A stretch of 37,571 nt of DNA from an uncultured Eubacteriales bacterium. Lineage in GTDB: Bacteria > Bacillota > Clostridia > Peptostreptococcales > Anaerovoracaceae. This document shows, piece after piece, positions 1-7,120 of this stretch. The notes under the pieces are model-generated. The model saw nothing but the letters and a program-made list of their open reading frames with translations. It was not told where the DNA came from and ran no database searches. The position numbers and the translations under genes are program-made. The first letter of the stretch is position 1. Every line of letters starts with the position of its first letter. The DNA lies in the NCBI GenBank assembly GCA_902790905.1, contig CADATO010000033.1, forward strand, positions 1 through 37,571, given 5' to 3'.

Positions 1-195
1 GCAAGCCCATAGGATAAGGATAATAGGTATCAGGAAAAATCAAATGATATCAAATCTCCCAAACAAAAGCGTTTAGAATTAAGTTTCATTTTGCGAGTAC
101 GAATAATTCGCAGCCATAAAACGGCTTGATTTCAATGCCTTTCGGATTGTGATACGAGGGCTGACAACCAAAGTATTGGAATAACTGAGTATATT

Positions 196-227
196 AAGAA
201 ACGCTGCCCTTTTGGACAGCGTTTCTT
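196..227 (-). terminator. Hairpin terminator after the acidic small gene
   Basis: An 11-bp perfect inverted repeat (AAGAAACGCTG against CAGCGTTTCTT) with a short loop lies 8 bases beyond the stop of the minus-strand gene ending at 236. The T-run on the minus strand is short (TTTCTT, partly in the stem), so strength is uncertain. No gene is recognised in 1-195. A minus-strand reading without a start (about 190-86) could be a gene remnant. Confidence 0.6.
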
Positions 228-235
228 CGCAGTGG

Positions 236-697
236 TTATAAATTGTCTTTAATTTCTTTCTGCTTCCAGTTTTCGATTTCAGCCTGAATGCGTGGGTCAG
301 TTTCGGCTGCGTAGAGGGGCTCTTCTATCAGGTCAACCAACCCTGCGGCTGGCAGTACTGTTATCGCAAGGGAGTCAAAAATGTCAAATGCGTCCTGATT
401 GTCAAGAACATTGACCCTGTAGTAGAAGTACGCGATGAATTGCAGAGGATCTGGAATGGGTTTGTCGTAGCCATAGTCGAAGTAATTGTGAGCAAATCGC
501 ACCACATCCTCGTCTGTAGGGCACTTCGTGTACAGATAATGGCTCCACTCCTGATAAACGACAGGCCAGGTATACTGAGTGATTAATGTTTGTGCCAGAT
601 TATCAAGTTCATCCAGTTCTGCATTGCTGTAATCGTAATATGGATCCAAAGATAATAATTTCTTCGATACCTCCTTGAGGTTTATGCTTTTGCTCAT
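236..697 (-). CDS. Acidic small protein, possible immunity protein
   Basis: The protein has 153 residues, begins MSKSINLKEV, is rich in Asp, Glu and Tyr, and shows no signal peptide or membrane segment. I do not recognise the family. The start at 697 is chosen because GGAGG lies 7 bases upstream on the minus strand; a longer reading to 826 would overlap the preceding gene. It begins one base after the stop of the toxin-like gene (699), so the two are almost certainly translationally coupled. An acidic protein directly behind a polymorphic-toxin-like domain suggests an immunity protein, but that is inferred from order and charge only. Base composition is AT-rich compared with the genes after 5.6 kb, which fits horizontal acquisition. 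Confidence 0.75.
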   Translation of the reverse strand: MSKSINLKEVSKKLLSLDPYYDYSNAELDELDNLAQTLITQYTWPVVYQEWSHYLYTKCPTDEDVVRFAHNYFDYGYDKPIPDPLQFIAYFYYRVNVLDNQDAFDIFDSLAITVLPAAGLVDLIEEPLYAAETDPRIQAEIENWKQKEIKDNL

Positions 698-698
698 T

Positions 699-1208
699 TT
701 ATTTCCTCCATTCTGAACTTGGATCAAACAGGTCAGGGTGTTTATTACAGAGTTCCTGCAAAGTCTTTTGAACTTTGGGGAGTGACTGTATATTTGGTCG
801 ATAATGTCCACTGCTGGTATCAACATCTAATATTCTACCCTTTTTAAAGGTGATCATGCCGGCGCATTGAACTTGAGGGTCTTTCCCTCCTATCAAGGTT
901 GGATGCGGTGCACGCTTTCGATTATCATTAGGATTCATTCGCTTCCCAATGATAATATCCCCTTTTGAATCCATAACATATGTCACTTTGCCTTCTTGCC
1001 GCTTCCCGTCAATGTAGATGCGGTCATTCTGTATGGCTTTTTCAATCGTCGTAGCAGTTGGATTTTTGAAGTATCCTGTGCTTCCATTATAGATGTCCGG
1101 GTCTGCTTTGTCCTTAGTCAGTTCCTTGCTGACAACATGATACTTTTCTGAATATGGCTGAGAGCCGCCTGCTGTTCCGGAATACAAGCCGCTGGTTCCG
1201 CTACCCAT
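699..1208 (-). CDS. Polymorphic-toxin-like protein (SGHYRP motif)
   Basis: A 169-residue protein with a Gly/Ser-rich N-terminus (GSGTSGLYSGTAGGSQPY) and a C-terminal half containing RAPHPTLIGG, VQCAGMITF and SGHYRP. From memory, this motif order resembles a C-terminal domain family found in Firmicutes polymorphic toxins and mobile-element proteins; I cannot name a tested activity. There is no signal peptide or LXG/WXG secretion domain, so it may be an orphan toxin tip cassette or a cytosolic protein. Its ATG overlaps the stop of the DUF4417 gene (TAATG at 1210-1206), and the acidic gene downstream starts one base after its own stop. The three genes form one coupled unit. The toxin role is an inference. 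Confidence 0.65.
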   Translation of the reverse strand: MGSGTSGLYSGTAGGSQPYSEKYHVVSKELTKDKADPDIYNGSTGYFKNPTATTIEKAIQNDRIYIDGKRQEGKVTYVMDSKGDIIIGKRMNPNDNRKRAPHPTLIGGKDPQVQCAGMITFKKGRILDVDTSSGHYRPNIQSLPKVQKTLQELCNKHPDLFDPSSEWRK

Positions 1209-1891
1209 TAGCCGTGCCTCCTTTTTTTACTGATCCAGTCTTCCATTTGTACAAATGTGGTGACATCCCTATATTCACCAAAGAGACTGTCTGGCATTGA
1301 TCCGTAGACGATTACTACTTCTGGTTCGAGTTCTTCCAGCATGGCATCAAGTCCAGCTTTGAAATAATCTCTATTAGTGCGACTTCGAATGCAACCATAG
1401 GTGCCGACAGATACGATGCTGTGTTTTTCTACCCCAAGAAAGGCAAACTTTTCTGGAAGAACGGCGGTTGTGTAACTCCGCTCATCACCCCAACGTATAT
1501 TTGGTATGACATAAAGACCTTGTTCTTGCAGGTAATGTCCAATAAGACGATTCATATATGTATTGGCAATCTGCAGGCATAGTGGCATGTCTCGATAGAC
1601 TGAACAATCGGGGGAAATAACACCAGGGAACATTTTGAGGTCTTCTAAAAACTGTTCGGTTGATGTAAGCACCTCGGCGAAACGTAGATCATACTCATAA
1701 AAGACTACGAATTCAGAATGCCGTTCGCTGCGATGCATAAGCGAAAACGGAATCGTATCCTCTGGTATAATGAGTTGCATTGGTCTTTTGATGCGTATGA
1801 TTTCCAGAGAGCCGTCAAAGATGCCATTCTTAGCCAGATCTGCGCGGAATCCGTCATCGATAAGATTTTTGCTGACTTTTGATTGTTTCAA
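1208..1891 (-). CDS. DUF4417 domain protein
   Basis: A 227-residue protein whose core reads as DUF4417: FPGVISPDCSVYRDMP, then NTYMNRLIGHYLQ, VIPNIRWGDE, VGTYGCIRS and a late VVIVYGSMP. The family is common on phages and conjugative elements and its function is unknown. The start is TTG at 1891, supported by GGAGGTGA 6-7 bases upstream; no in-frame ATG with a comparable site is present nearby. It is the first gene of the minus-strand trio and its stop overlaps the next ATG. It is divergent from the XRE gene across a 224-bp intergenic region, so the XRE protein may control both directions. Confidence 0.8.
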   Translation of the reverse strand: MKQSKVSKNLIDDGFRADLAKNGIFDGSLEIIRIKRPMQLIIPEDTIPFSLMHRSERHSEFVVFYEYDLRFAEVLTSTEQFLEDLKMFPGVISPDCSVYRDMPLCLQIANTYMNRLIGHYLQEQGLYVIPNIRWGDERSYTTAVLPEKFAFLGVEKHSIVSVGTYGCIRSRTNRDYFKAGLDAMLEELEPEVVIVYGSMPDSLFGEYRDVTTFVQMEDWISKKRRHG

Positions 1892-1957
1892 GCTGTCACC
1901 TCCGTTTTGATTATTTTGAAATAATTTCTAAAACCAGTATGAGGGAGGCGGATTGTG

Positions 1958-1986
1958 TTGAACACTCCACGGAAGTGCATTATAAT
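1958..1986 (+). promoter_or_regulatory. Sigma-A-type promoter of the XRE-kptA operon
   Basis: TTGAAC (1958-1963), a 17-base spacer and a perfect TATAAT (1981-1986). A start near 1993 gives a leader of about 120 bases before the XRE ATG at 2116. Confidence 0.7.
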
Positions 1987-1996
1987 CTACATATGG

Positions 1997-2030
1997 GTGC
2001 TAATGCAGGAATGTGAATTGCATTAAGCAC
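1997..2030 (+). promoter_or_regulatory. Inverted repeat in the XRE leader
   Basis: GTGCTAATGCA (1997-2007) pairs with TGCATTAAGCAC (2019-2030), with one bulged base and an 11-base loop. It begins at the predicted transcription start, so it could be an operator for the XRE protein or an RNA hairpin. There is no T-run after it, so it is not a terminator. Confidence 0.45.
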
Positions 2031-2115
2031 AAAATGTTGTGTGTTATCCGAGCGCGTAAAGGTTGCCCGGAAAGACTAATTGCGTTAACCGTAAAGACAG
2101 CATCGGAGGAACTAA

Positions 2116-2655
2116 ATGTCTGAAGAGAGAAATGAACTATTGACTGGAAAAAGCATAAGAAGCGCTCGGAATGACAAAGGCTGGTCACAAACAAAACTGG
2201 CGGAAGTCAGTGGAATACAGAATACGCTTATCAGCGCTTACGAGACGGGGCGGAAAGAACCGGGTGTACATACATTGGCAACTCTGGCAAGAGCCTTAGA
2301 AGTCCCGATGGAACAACTATATTATGGAGATGAGAATGTTGCCTTTCTAACTCGAGAGTCAGATGAGGGGCATGTGATCGTTAATTGTATTAGCAAGCTT
2401 TTCGAGTTGGGTATTATAGATGACTGCATGGCACCAAGCCCGACAGCCAAGGGGTTGCATGTCAAAAGACAGCAAGATGCTATAGTACAGTTGGTTTATA
2501 GTTTGCAGGATTTTTATCGTCGGAGAAAAACGTTTTCTGATCCAGAAAGCTTTCTCGAACAAATGAAGGAATCATATGCTAATGAAATCAATCAAAGCGG
2601 TAAGAAGAAAGAAGAAATAGTGAAGCGTGCCGCAGCATTAGGACGTATTGGATAG
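2116..2655 (+). CDS. XRE-family transcriptional regulator
   Basis: A 179-residue DNA-binding protein. Residues 10-68 form a Cro/C1-type helix-turn-helix (SIRSARNDKGWSQTKLAEVS, then ISAYETGRKEP). The C-terminal 110 residues have no family that I recognise. The start is set by GGAGG 6 bases before ATG 2116. It is the first gene of a plus-strand operon: the kptA reading begins around its stop at 2655. It probably represses its own promoter (1958-1986) and perhaps the divergent DUF4417 unit. An XRE gene directly in front of an RNA-modifying enzyme recalls antitoxin/repressor arrangements; that comparison is inference. Confidence 0.85.
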   Translation: MSEERNELLTGKSIRSARNDKGWSQTKLAEVSGIQNTLISAYETGRKEPGVHTLATLARALEVPMEQLYYGDENVAFLTRESDEGHVIVNCISKLFELGIIDDCMAPSPTAKGLHVKRQQDAIVQLVYSLQDFYRRRKTFSDPESFLEQMKESYANEINQSGKKKEEIVKRAAALGRIG

Positions 2656-2668
2656 AGAAGTTAGTTAC

Positions 2669-3211
2669 ATGAGAATAAACGAACAAAAGTTGAGTAAGTA
2701 TATAAGTTTTATCTTAAGACATAAGCCTCAAGCGGCAGGAATTGTGCTGGATGAACATGGATGGGCCAATGTAGATGAATTGATTGCGGGTGTTTCCAGG
2801 ACTCATCCGTTAGATATGCCTCTTCTTGAAAAGATTGTTGCGGAAGATGAAAAGCAACGGTACTCATTCAATGAGGATAAAACAAAAATCAGGGCCAATC
2901 AGGGTCATTCGGTGTCTGTTGATGTGGAACTGGAGGAAAAGCGACCGCCAGCGGTACTTTGGCATGGAACGGGAAAGAAATATGCCAACTCGATAGAGAA
3001 AGAAGGCTTGATACCCAAAAGCCGTTTGTATGTACATCTTTCCTCAGATTGCAACACAGCATATAAAGTTGGTCAACGTCACGGAACGCCTGTTATATAT
3101 CTGGTGGACGCTGCTAAAATGTTTGAAGACGGTTTCCAGTTCTTTTTATCAGTCAATGGAGTATGGCTTACAAAAAAGGTTCCGGCTCTCTACCTGACGA
3201 GGAGCAAGTAA
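2669..3211 (+). CDS. kptA: RNA 2'-phosphotransferase, Tpt1/KptA family
   Basis: A 180-residue Tpt1/KptA enzyme. The family transfers the internal 2'-phosphate of spliced or ligated RNA to NAD+, giving ADP-ribose 1'',2''-cyclic phosphate, and some members ADP-ribosylate nucleic-acid ends. Visible motifs are LSKYISFILRHKP (Arg17, His18), IRANQGHS (Arg75), LWHGT and VGQRHG (Arg137). These supply the Arg-His-Arg-Arg set expected of the active site, so it should be active. The ATG at 2669 gives the normal N-terminus; a TTG at 2648 overlapping the XRE stop is an alternative start. Bacteria generally lack 2'-phosphate tRNA splicing, so its substrate is unclear. It lies between an XRE regulator and an acidic small protein. 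Confidence 0.9.
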   Translation: MRINEQKLSKYISFILRHKPQAAGIVLDEHGWANVDELIAGVSRTHPLDMPLLEKIVAEDEKQRYSFNEDKTKIRANQGHSVSVDVELEEKRPPAVLWHGTGKKYANSIEKEGLIPKSRLYVHLSSDCNTAYKVGQRHGTPVIYLVDAAKMFEDGFQFFLSVNGVWLTKKVPALYLTRSK

Positions 3212-3212
3212 T

Positions 3213-3545
3213 ATGAACAATATTGAAAGGATACAAACTGCAATCAATGAGCGCATAACAGCAGAAGGTGCATTTTACTACCCTGATCCCTGGTGGGAGA
3301 AGGAACTTGATGCCATCTGCAAGGATATGCAGGCGGCAAGAGACTTCATTGAGAACGACTGCAGTGATGAGGAACTGTTTTGGCTAAGTGAGATATTTGA
3401 GAATATCATAGAAAGGACAGGCGATGTCGAGTTTCTCGGATGTCTTCAAACGCGTGCAGAACGCATGACGGATGAAGCGCGCAGGAAAGAAGTTCTTGAC
3501 GAGATCCGGGATGCAGAACGCCGCTTCATCTCGCAGGATGAGTGA
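3213..3545 (+). CDS. Acidic small protein downstream of kptA
   Basis: A 110-residue, strongly acidic and probably helical protein (MNNIERIQTA; WWEKELDAIC; WLSEIFENIIERTGD). It resembles, by general character only, small immunity or antitoxin proteins; I do not recognise a named family. It starts one base after the kptA stop with GAGGAG about 8 bases upstream, so it is co-translated with kptA. It is the last gene of the XRE-kptA unit. Confidence 0.75.
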   Translation: MNNIERIQTAINERITAEGAFYYPDPWWEKELDAICKDMQAARDFIENDCSDEELFWLSEIFENIIERTGDVEFLGCLQTRAERMTDEARRKEVLDEIRDAERRFISQDE

Positions 3546-3719
3546 CAACCGAATGACAACCAAACCACCGGAAAATATGTGGAATGAACAATAAACCGTT
3601 CAATAATGAAATGTCTCGTTGTGAAAATACAATGTTTGTAACGGCCAACAGACATGATATTATTGAGTACGAATAATCGGTATGCAGGCGAGTAATCGCC
3701 TTGCGAAGGATGTAAATAT

Positions 3720-3748
3720 TTGACATACAATACCAAATATTGTAAACT
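3720..3748 (+). promoter_or_regulatory. Promoter with embedded operator
   Basis: TTGACA (3720-3725) and a weak -10 TAAACT (3743-3748) are separated by 17 bases. The spacer and -10 hold a perfect 7-bp inverted repeat TACAATA-CCAAA-TATTGTA (3726-3744), placed where a bound repressor would block polymerase. It is the nearest promoter candidate for the small gene at 3795 and possibly the HipA fusion. Confidence 0.45.
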
Positions 3749-3778
3749 GAGCACAGCTAACCAAGTTGTGCTCTTTTT
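3749..3778 (+). terminator. Intrinsic terminator
   Basis: GAGCACAGC (3749-3757) pairs with GTTGTGCTC (3765-3773) including one G-U pair, followed by TTTTT. It could end readthrough from the kptA operon. It lies at or just after the predicted start of the 3720 promoter, so it may also act as an attenuator for the following small gene. Confidence 0.65.
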
Positions 3779-3794
3779 ATATGGAGGTATGGAT

Positions 3795-4025
3795 ATGAAA
3801 TGGGATAAGAAAGACGGATACAGAGTGATTTCCCTGCGTACAGATGCGATCTACCGGCCGCGGGAAGCACTGGAGGAAGATGTGTTTGCGTACATCAGGG
3901 AGTGCCGGCAGAACGAAGTCGGCTTTTCGGTAACGGACAAGCAGGAGCAGTACCCGGACTTCTCGAACTGCGGGATCTTCTGGCTGTCGCCGCTGGATTT
4001 TGATGATTTCTTTGAAGAGTGCTGA
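3795..4025 (+). CDS. Small hypothetical protein before the HipA fusion
   Basis: A 76-residue protein starting MKWDKKDGYRVISL and ending LDFDDFFEEC, with no recognised family, signal or membrane segment. The ATG at 3795 is chosen because GGAGG sits 7 bases upstream; an ATG at 3789 is too close to that site. It lies 75 bases before the HipA-fusion start, and a perfect palindrome separates them. It may be part of the same toxin-antitoxin-like locus, but nothing in the sequence proves it. Confidence 0.6.
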   Translation: MKWDKKDGYRVISLRTDAIYRPREALEEDVFAYIRECRQNEVGFSVTDKQEQYPDFSNCGIFWLSPLDFDDFFEEC

Positions 4026-4048
4026 CAGGCGCGGCTTTCGTTGACGAT

Positions 4049-4070
4049 AGGTTAACATATATGTTAACCT
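4049..4070. promoter_or_regulatory. Perfect 22-bp palindrome, likely HipB-type operator
   Basis: The half-site AGGTTAACATA is followed directly by its exact reverse complement. The symmetry continues outward as GATA/TATC if one base is skipped. It starts just after a TTGACG (-35-like, 4041-4046) and ends 30 bases before the HipA-fusion ATG. That is a typical site for autorepression by the fused helix-turn-helix domain. Confidence 0.6.
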
Positions 4071-4100
4071 TATCTTGTGATACGAAAAGAGGAACGTGTT

Positions 4101-5507
4101 ATGACTGATAAAGAGAAGACAACAAAAGAAAAGAAACACCTCCTGCGCGAACGCGTCGCCAAAGAATTCGCCGCCGAACGGATGATGCAGCAGATCAGCC
4201 AGGAGGAACTGGCTGAGCGGATTGGCACGAAAAAGTCCGGCATTTCGCGGCTCGAAAGCGGTGCGCAGAACATGTCCGTCGACTACATCGAACTGCTGGC
4301 CGAAGCGCTCCACAAGAACGTTTCGTTCGTGATGGAGGACATCGGCCCGGACTATGGTCGCTCCACTGTTTATGAACTGAAGCTGTATGACGAGCCGCTG
4401 GTGAGATTTCGCCTCAGCAGGGGGGATGCCTTGCCAAAATCGGGTGTTCTCTGGGTGACGGAGGATAAAAGAGAATTGCTTCCATTGGATCTGGTCCCAA
4501 CAATAGACGGCATTCTTGATTGGGTCGACCGCCGGTCGGTGCCTAAGAACCGCCATCTGGTAGGAAGCCTGCTCTCTTCCCTTGGACTTACAAGGGGCGA
4601 TTTAAAGGGATTGCTGGATATTGGCATGGCGCTGTCACTCAACGACAGTTATTGGGTGACCAGAGAGGGGTTTTCCGGAAGTTTTACACAGTACAACCTG
4701 TATGAAAACCGATTTGACGCGGCGCTCAGCTTGCTGACCTATACCGGGTACGGTGGATCCGGAAAGGGCGGGATCAAAACCACTCCTGAACTCACAACCG
4801 GCGGCATGCTGCGCAAGGGGTGGCATTTCTCCACCAGCCGGGGCATCTGGCTGTACAAAGGCGGGACGACAGGCGCTGCGAATGCGGGGAATGAGCCGTA
4901 TTCGGAGTTTTATGCCAGCCAGGTCGCGCAGCGGATGGGTCTGCATGCAATCCCTTATGAACTGGAAAACTGGTACGGCATCCTCGCATCGAAATGCAAA
5001 CTGTTCACCGACATCGATACTTCTTACATCCCTATCGGGCGGATCGTGACGGAAGGCGGCATCGACGCCTGCATCGAATACTACAAAGAAAAAGGAGAGG
5101 CATTCTACGAGGAACTGGCGGATATGCTTGTCTTCGATGCGGTCATTATCAATGAGGATCGGCACTTCGGCAACTTCGGCGTTCTCCGGGATAACCATAC
5201 GGGAGAGATCATTTCTCCTGCACCGGTATTCGATAATGGTCTGTCACTCCTGTGCTACGGGATGAAAGAAGATTTTAAAAAGGAAAACATAGACGAATAC
5301 ATCTCCTCTCGTACAAATCCATACGGTTGGGACCGCCAGTTCTTCGATGTGGCGAAGATGGTCATGGGAAAACGCCAGAAAGAAAAGCTTCGCAGGCTGA
5401 TTGGATTTACGTTCGAGGAGAGCGATGTAACCAACCTGCCGAGCTGGCGCCTGCATGCGCTGGAGGAGATGATCCAGGGCCGTGTACACACGCTGTTAGC
5501 GCTGTAA
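4101..5507 (+). CDS. HipB-HipA-like fusion: XRE domain plus HipA-family kinase
   Basis: A 468-residue fusion. Residues about 15-80 are a Cro/C1 helix-turn-helix (ISQEELAERIGTKKSGISRLESG). The rest is a HipA-like Ser/Thr kinase with catalytic loop NEDRHFGNFG (Asp353) and metal-binding segment PVFDNG (Asp378). HipA of E. coli phosphorylates glutamyl-tRNA synthetase and is neutralised by the separate antitoxin HipB; here both functions appear to sit in one chain. The start at 4101 has AGAGGAA 7 bases upstream; a GTG at 4077 is less likely. A 22-bp palindrome lies immediately upstream. Catalytic Asp residues are intact, so activity is plausible; the substrate is unknown. Confidence 0.8.
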   Translation: MTDKEKTTKEKKHLLRERVAKEFAAERMMQQISQEELAERIGTKKSGISRLESGAQNMSVDYIELLAEALHKNVSFVMEDIGPDYGRSTVYELKLYDEPLVRFRLSRGDALPKSGVLWVTEDKRELLPLDLVPTIDGILDWVDRRSVPKNRHLVGSLLSSLGLTRGDLKGLLDIGMALSLNDSYWVTREGFSGSFTQYNLYENRFDAALSLLTYTGYGGSGKGGIKTTPELTTGGMLRKGWHFSTSRGIWLYKGGTTGAANAGNEPYSEFYASQVAQRMGLHAIPYELENWYGILASKCKLFTDIDTSYIPIGRIVTEGGIDACIEYYKEKGEAFYEELADMLVFDAVIINEDRHFGNFGVLRDNHTGEIISPAPVFDNGLSLLCYGMKEDFKKENIDEYISSRTNPYGWDRQFFDVAKMVMGKRQKEKLRRLIGFTFEESDVTNLPSWRLHALEEMIQGRVHTLLAL

Positions 5508-5551
5508 AATGCGGCTTTCCTTGTACCCGGATGCAACATGCTGCGCAGGTA

Positions 5552-5580
5552 TTGACAGGTTGCATAGACACTGATAAAAA
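5552..5580 (+). promoter_or_regulatory. Promoter of the pot operon
   Basis: TTGACA (5552-5557), a 17-base spacer and TAAAAA (5575-5580) about 40 bases before potA. A 7-bp inverted repeat (ATGCAAC at 5531, GTTGCAT at 5560) flanks the -35 box and may be an operator. Confidence 0.6.
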
Positions 5581-5621
5581 AGTAAATGGATGTTTGTCGC
5601 CTATGTTGAAAACGGAGCTAA

Positions 5622-7073
5622 ATGCCAATGGCAACGAATGAAAACATCATCGAATTAAGACATATTTCAAAGGTCTTTGAAGACGGCTTCAAGGCGGTCG
5701 ACGACTTCAATCTCGAGGTGAAGCGCGGCGAGTTCGTCACCTTCCTCGGCCCCTCAGGGTGCGGGAAGACGACGACGCTCAGAATGATCGCCGGCTTTGA
5801 GATGCCTACAGAAGGGGACATCCTGCTGAACGGCAAGGACATCTCGTCGCTGCCGCCCAACGAACGGCCGATCAACACGGTCTTCCAGCGGTATGCGCTG
5901 TTCCCGCACATGAACATCTTCGAGAACATTGCGTTCGGCCTCAAGCAGAAGAAGACGCCGCAGGAGCAGATCCGCCGCAAGGTCAAGAAAGTCCTGGAAC
6001 TGGTGGACCTGGAGGGCTTTGAGAAACGCTCTGTCGCGACGCTTTCGGGCGGCCAGCAGCAGCGTGTCGCCATCGCCCGCGCGCTTGTCAACGAGCCGGA
6101 GATCCTGCTCCTCGATGAGCCGCTCGGTGCGCTCGACCTCAAGATGCGCCAGGAGATGCAGCTCGAACTCAAGGCGATGCACGACGAACTCGGCATTACC
6201 TTTATCTACGTCACGCACGACCAGGAAGAAGCGCTGACCATGTCGGACAAGATCGTGGTCATGAAGGAAGGCAAGATCCAGCAGATCGGCGAGCCGGAGG
6301 ATATCTACAACGAGCCGCAGAACGCGTTCGTTGCGGACTTCATCGGCGACAGCAACCTGTTCAACGGTATCATGACCGGGCCGCTGAAGGCGCGCTTTGC
6401 GGGCGGGTTGTTTGACTGCGTCGACGACGTGCCGAAGGGCACCCGCATCACGGCGGTCCTGCGTCCGGAGGACATCGTGCTGACAGATCCGGCCGACGGG
6501 CAGATCCGCGGCGAGGTCATCAGCGTCATCTTCAAGGGGATTCACTATGAGATCACCGTGCAGTCCGGCCGTTACGAGGTCGTGATCCAGAGCACGAAAG
6601 CCGCTGCGGTCGGGGATAAGGTCGGCATGCGCGTCGACCCGGACAACATCCACATCATGATCGCGGAAGACCATACGAACCGGTTCAAGGTGGATCTGAC
6701 ACGCAACAGCGGGCTCGAGTTCAACGGCAAGGAAATGCCGGCCGTGATCACCGACCTGATCGCGGGCAGCCGTCTGACGGAAAACGGGGAGCTGGTAGAC
6801 GCGCACGGGGCGAAGATCGACCCGGCGAGGATCCGCATCACCGGAGCCATCGAACCGCAGGACATTGAGATGACCGACGATATCGAAGACGAACGGGTAC
6901 TGGTCGATGGTACGATCAGCGACCTTGTCTATAAAGGCGACCACTACAGCTACGTGATCAACACGGAGCTCGGGCAGGACTTCATCGTGGACGATGAGTA
7001 TCTGTGGAACATGGACGACCATGTCGGTCTGATCCTGCCGCCTGAAAAAATGAAGTTTACTGTCAGAAAGTAA
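5622..7073 (+). CDS. potA: Spermidine/putrescine ABC transporter ATPase PotA
   Basis: The ATP-hydrolysing subunit of a polyamine importer, 483 residues. Walker A GPSGCGKT (43-50), Q-loop Gln89, signature LSGGQQQR (141-148), Walker B ILLLDEP (161-167) and switch His199 are all present. PotA proteins are usually about 350-380 residues. The extra length lies C-terminally, where TOBE-like segments appear twice (around 275-350 and 375-480), so the regulatory domain is enlarged. The ATG at 5622 follows GGAG; ATG 5628 is an alternative. It is the first gene of the potABCD-hutD operon, 47 bases before potB, and has its own promoter at 5552. Confidence 0.93.
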   Translation: MPMATNENIIELRHISKVFEDGFKAVDDFNLEVKRGEFVTFLGPSGCGKTTTLRMIAGFEMPTEGDILLNGKDISSLPPNERPINTVFQRYALFPHMNIFENIAFGLKQKKTPQEQIRRKVKKVLELVDLEGFEKRSVATLSGGQQQRVAIARALVNEPEILLLDEPLGALDLKMRQEMQLELKAMHDELGITFIYVTHDQEEALTMSDKIVVMKEGKIQQIGEPEDIYNEPQNAFVADFIGDSNLFNGIMTGPLKARFAGGLFDCVDDVPKGTRITAVLRPEDIVLTDPADGQIRGEVISVIFKGIHYEITVQSGRYEVVIQSTKAAAVGDKVGMRVDPDNIHIMIAEDHTNRFKVDLTRNSGLEFNGKEMPAVITDLIAGSRLTENGELVDAHGAKIDPARIRITGAIEPQDIEMTDDIEDERVLVDGTISDLVYKGDHYSYVINTELGQDFIVDDEYLWNMDDHVGLILPPEKMKFTVRK

Positions 7074-7088
7074 CGCTCGCAAAGAGCG
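7074..7088 (+). repeat. Intercistronic hairpin joined to the GCGATTCC motif
   Basis: CGCTC (7074-7078) and GAGCG (7084-7088) form a hairpin directly after the potA stop. The 3' arm is the beginning of one GAGCGATTCC repeat (7084-7093). There is no T-run, so it may affect mRNA stability or potA/potB ratio rather than terminate. Confidence 0.4.
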
Positions 7089-7120
7089 ATTCCTATACAC
7101 AGAAAGGAACGAACAGCCAG

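Noticed and set aside
86..190. Minus-strand fragment without start that reads like protein (KPFYGCELFVLAK then stop)
   Set aside because: Too short and without a start or recognisable family; it may be a gene remnant but cannot be supported.
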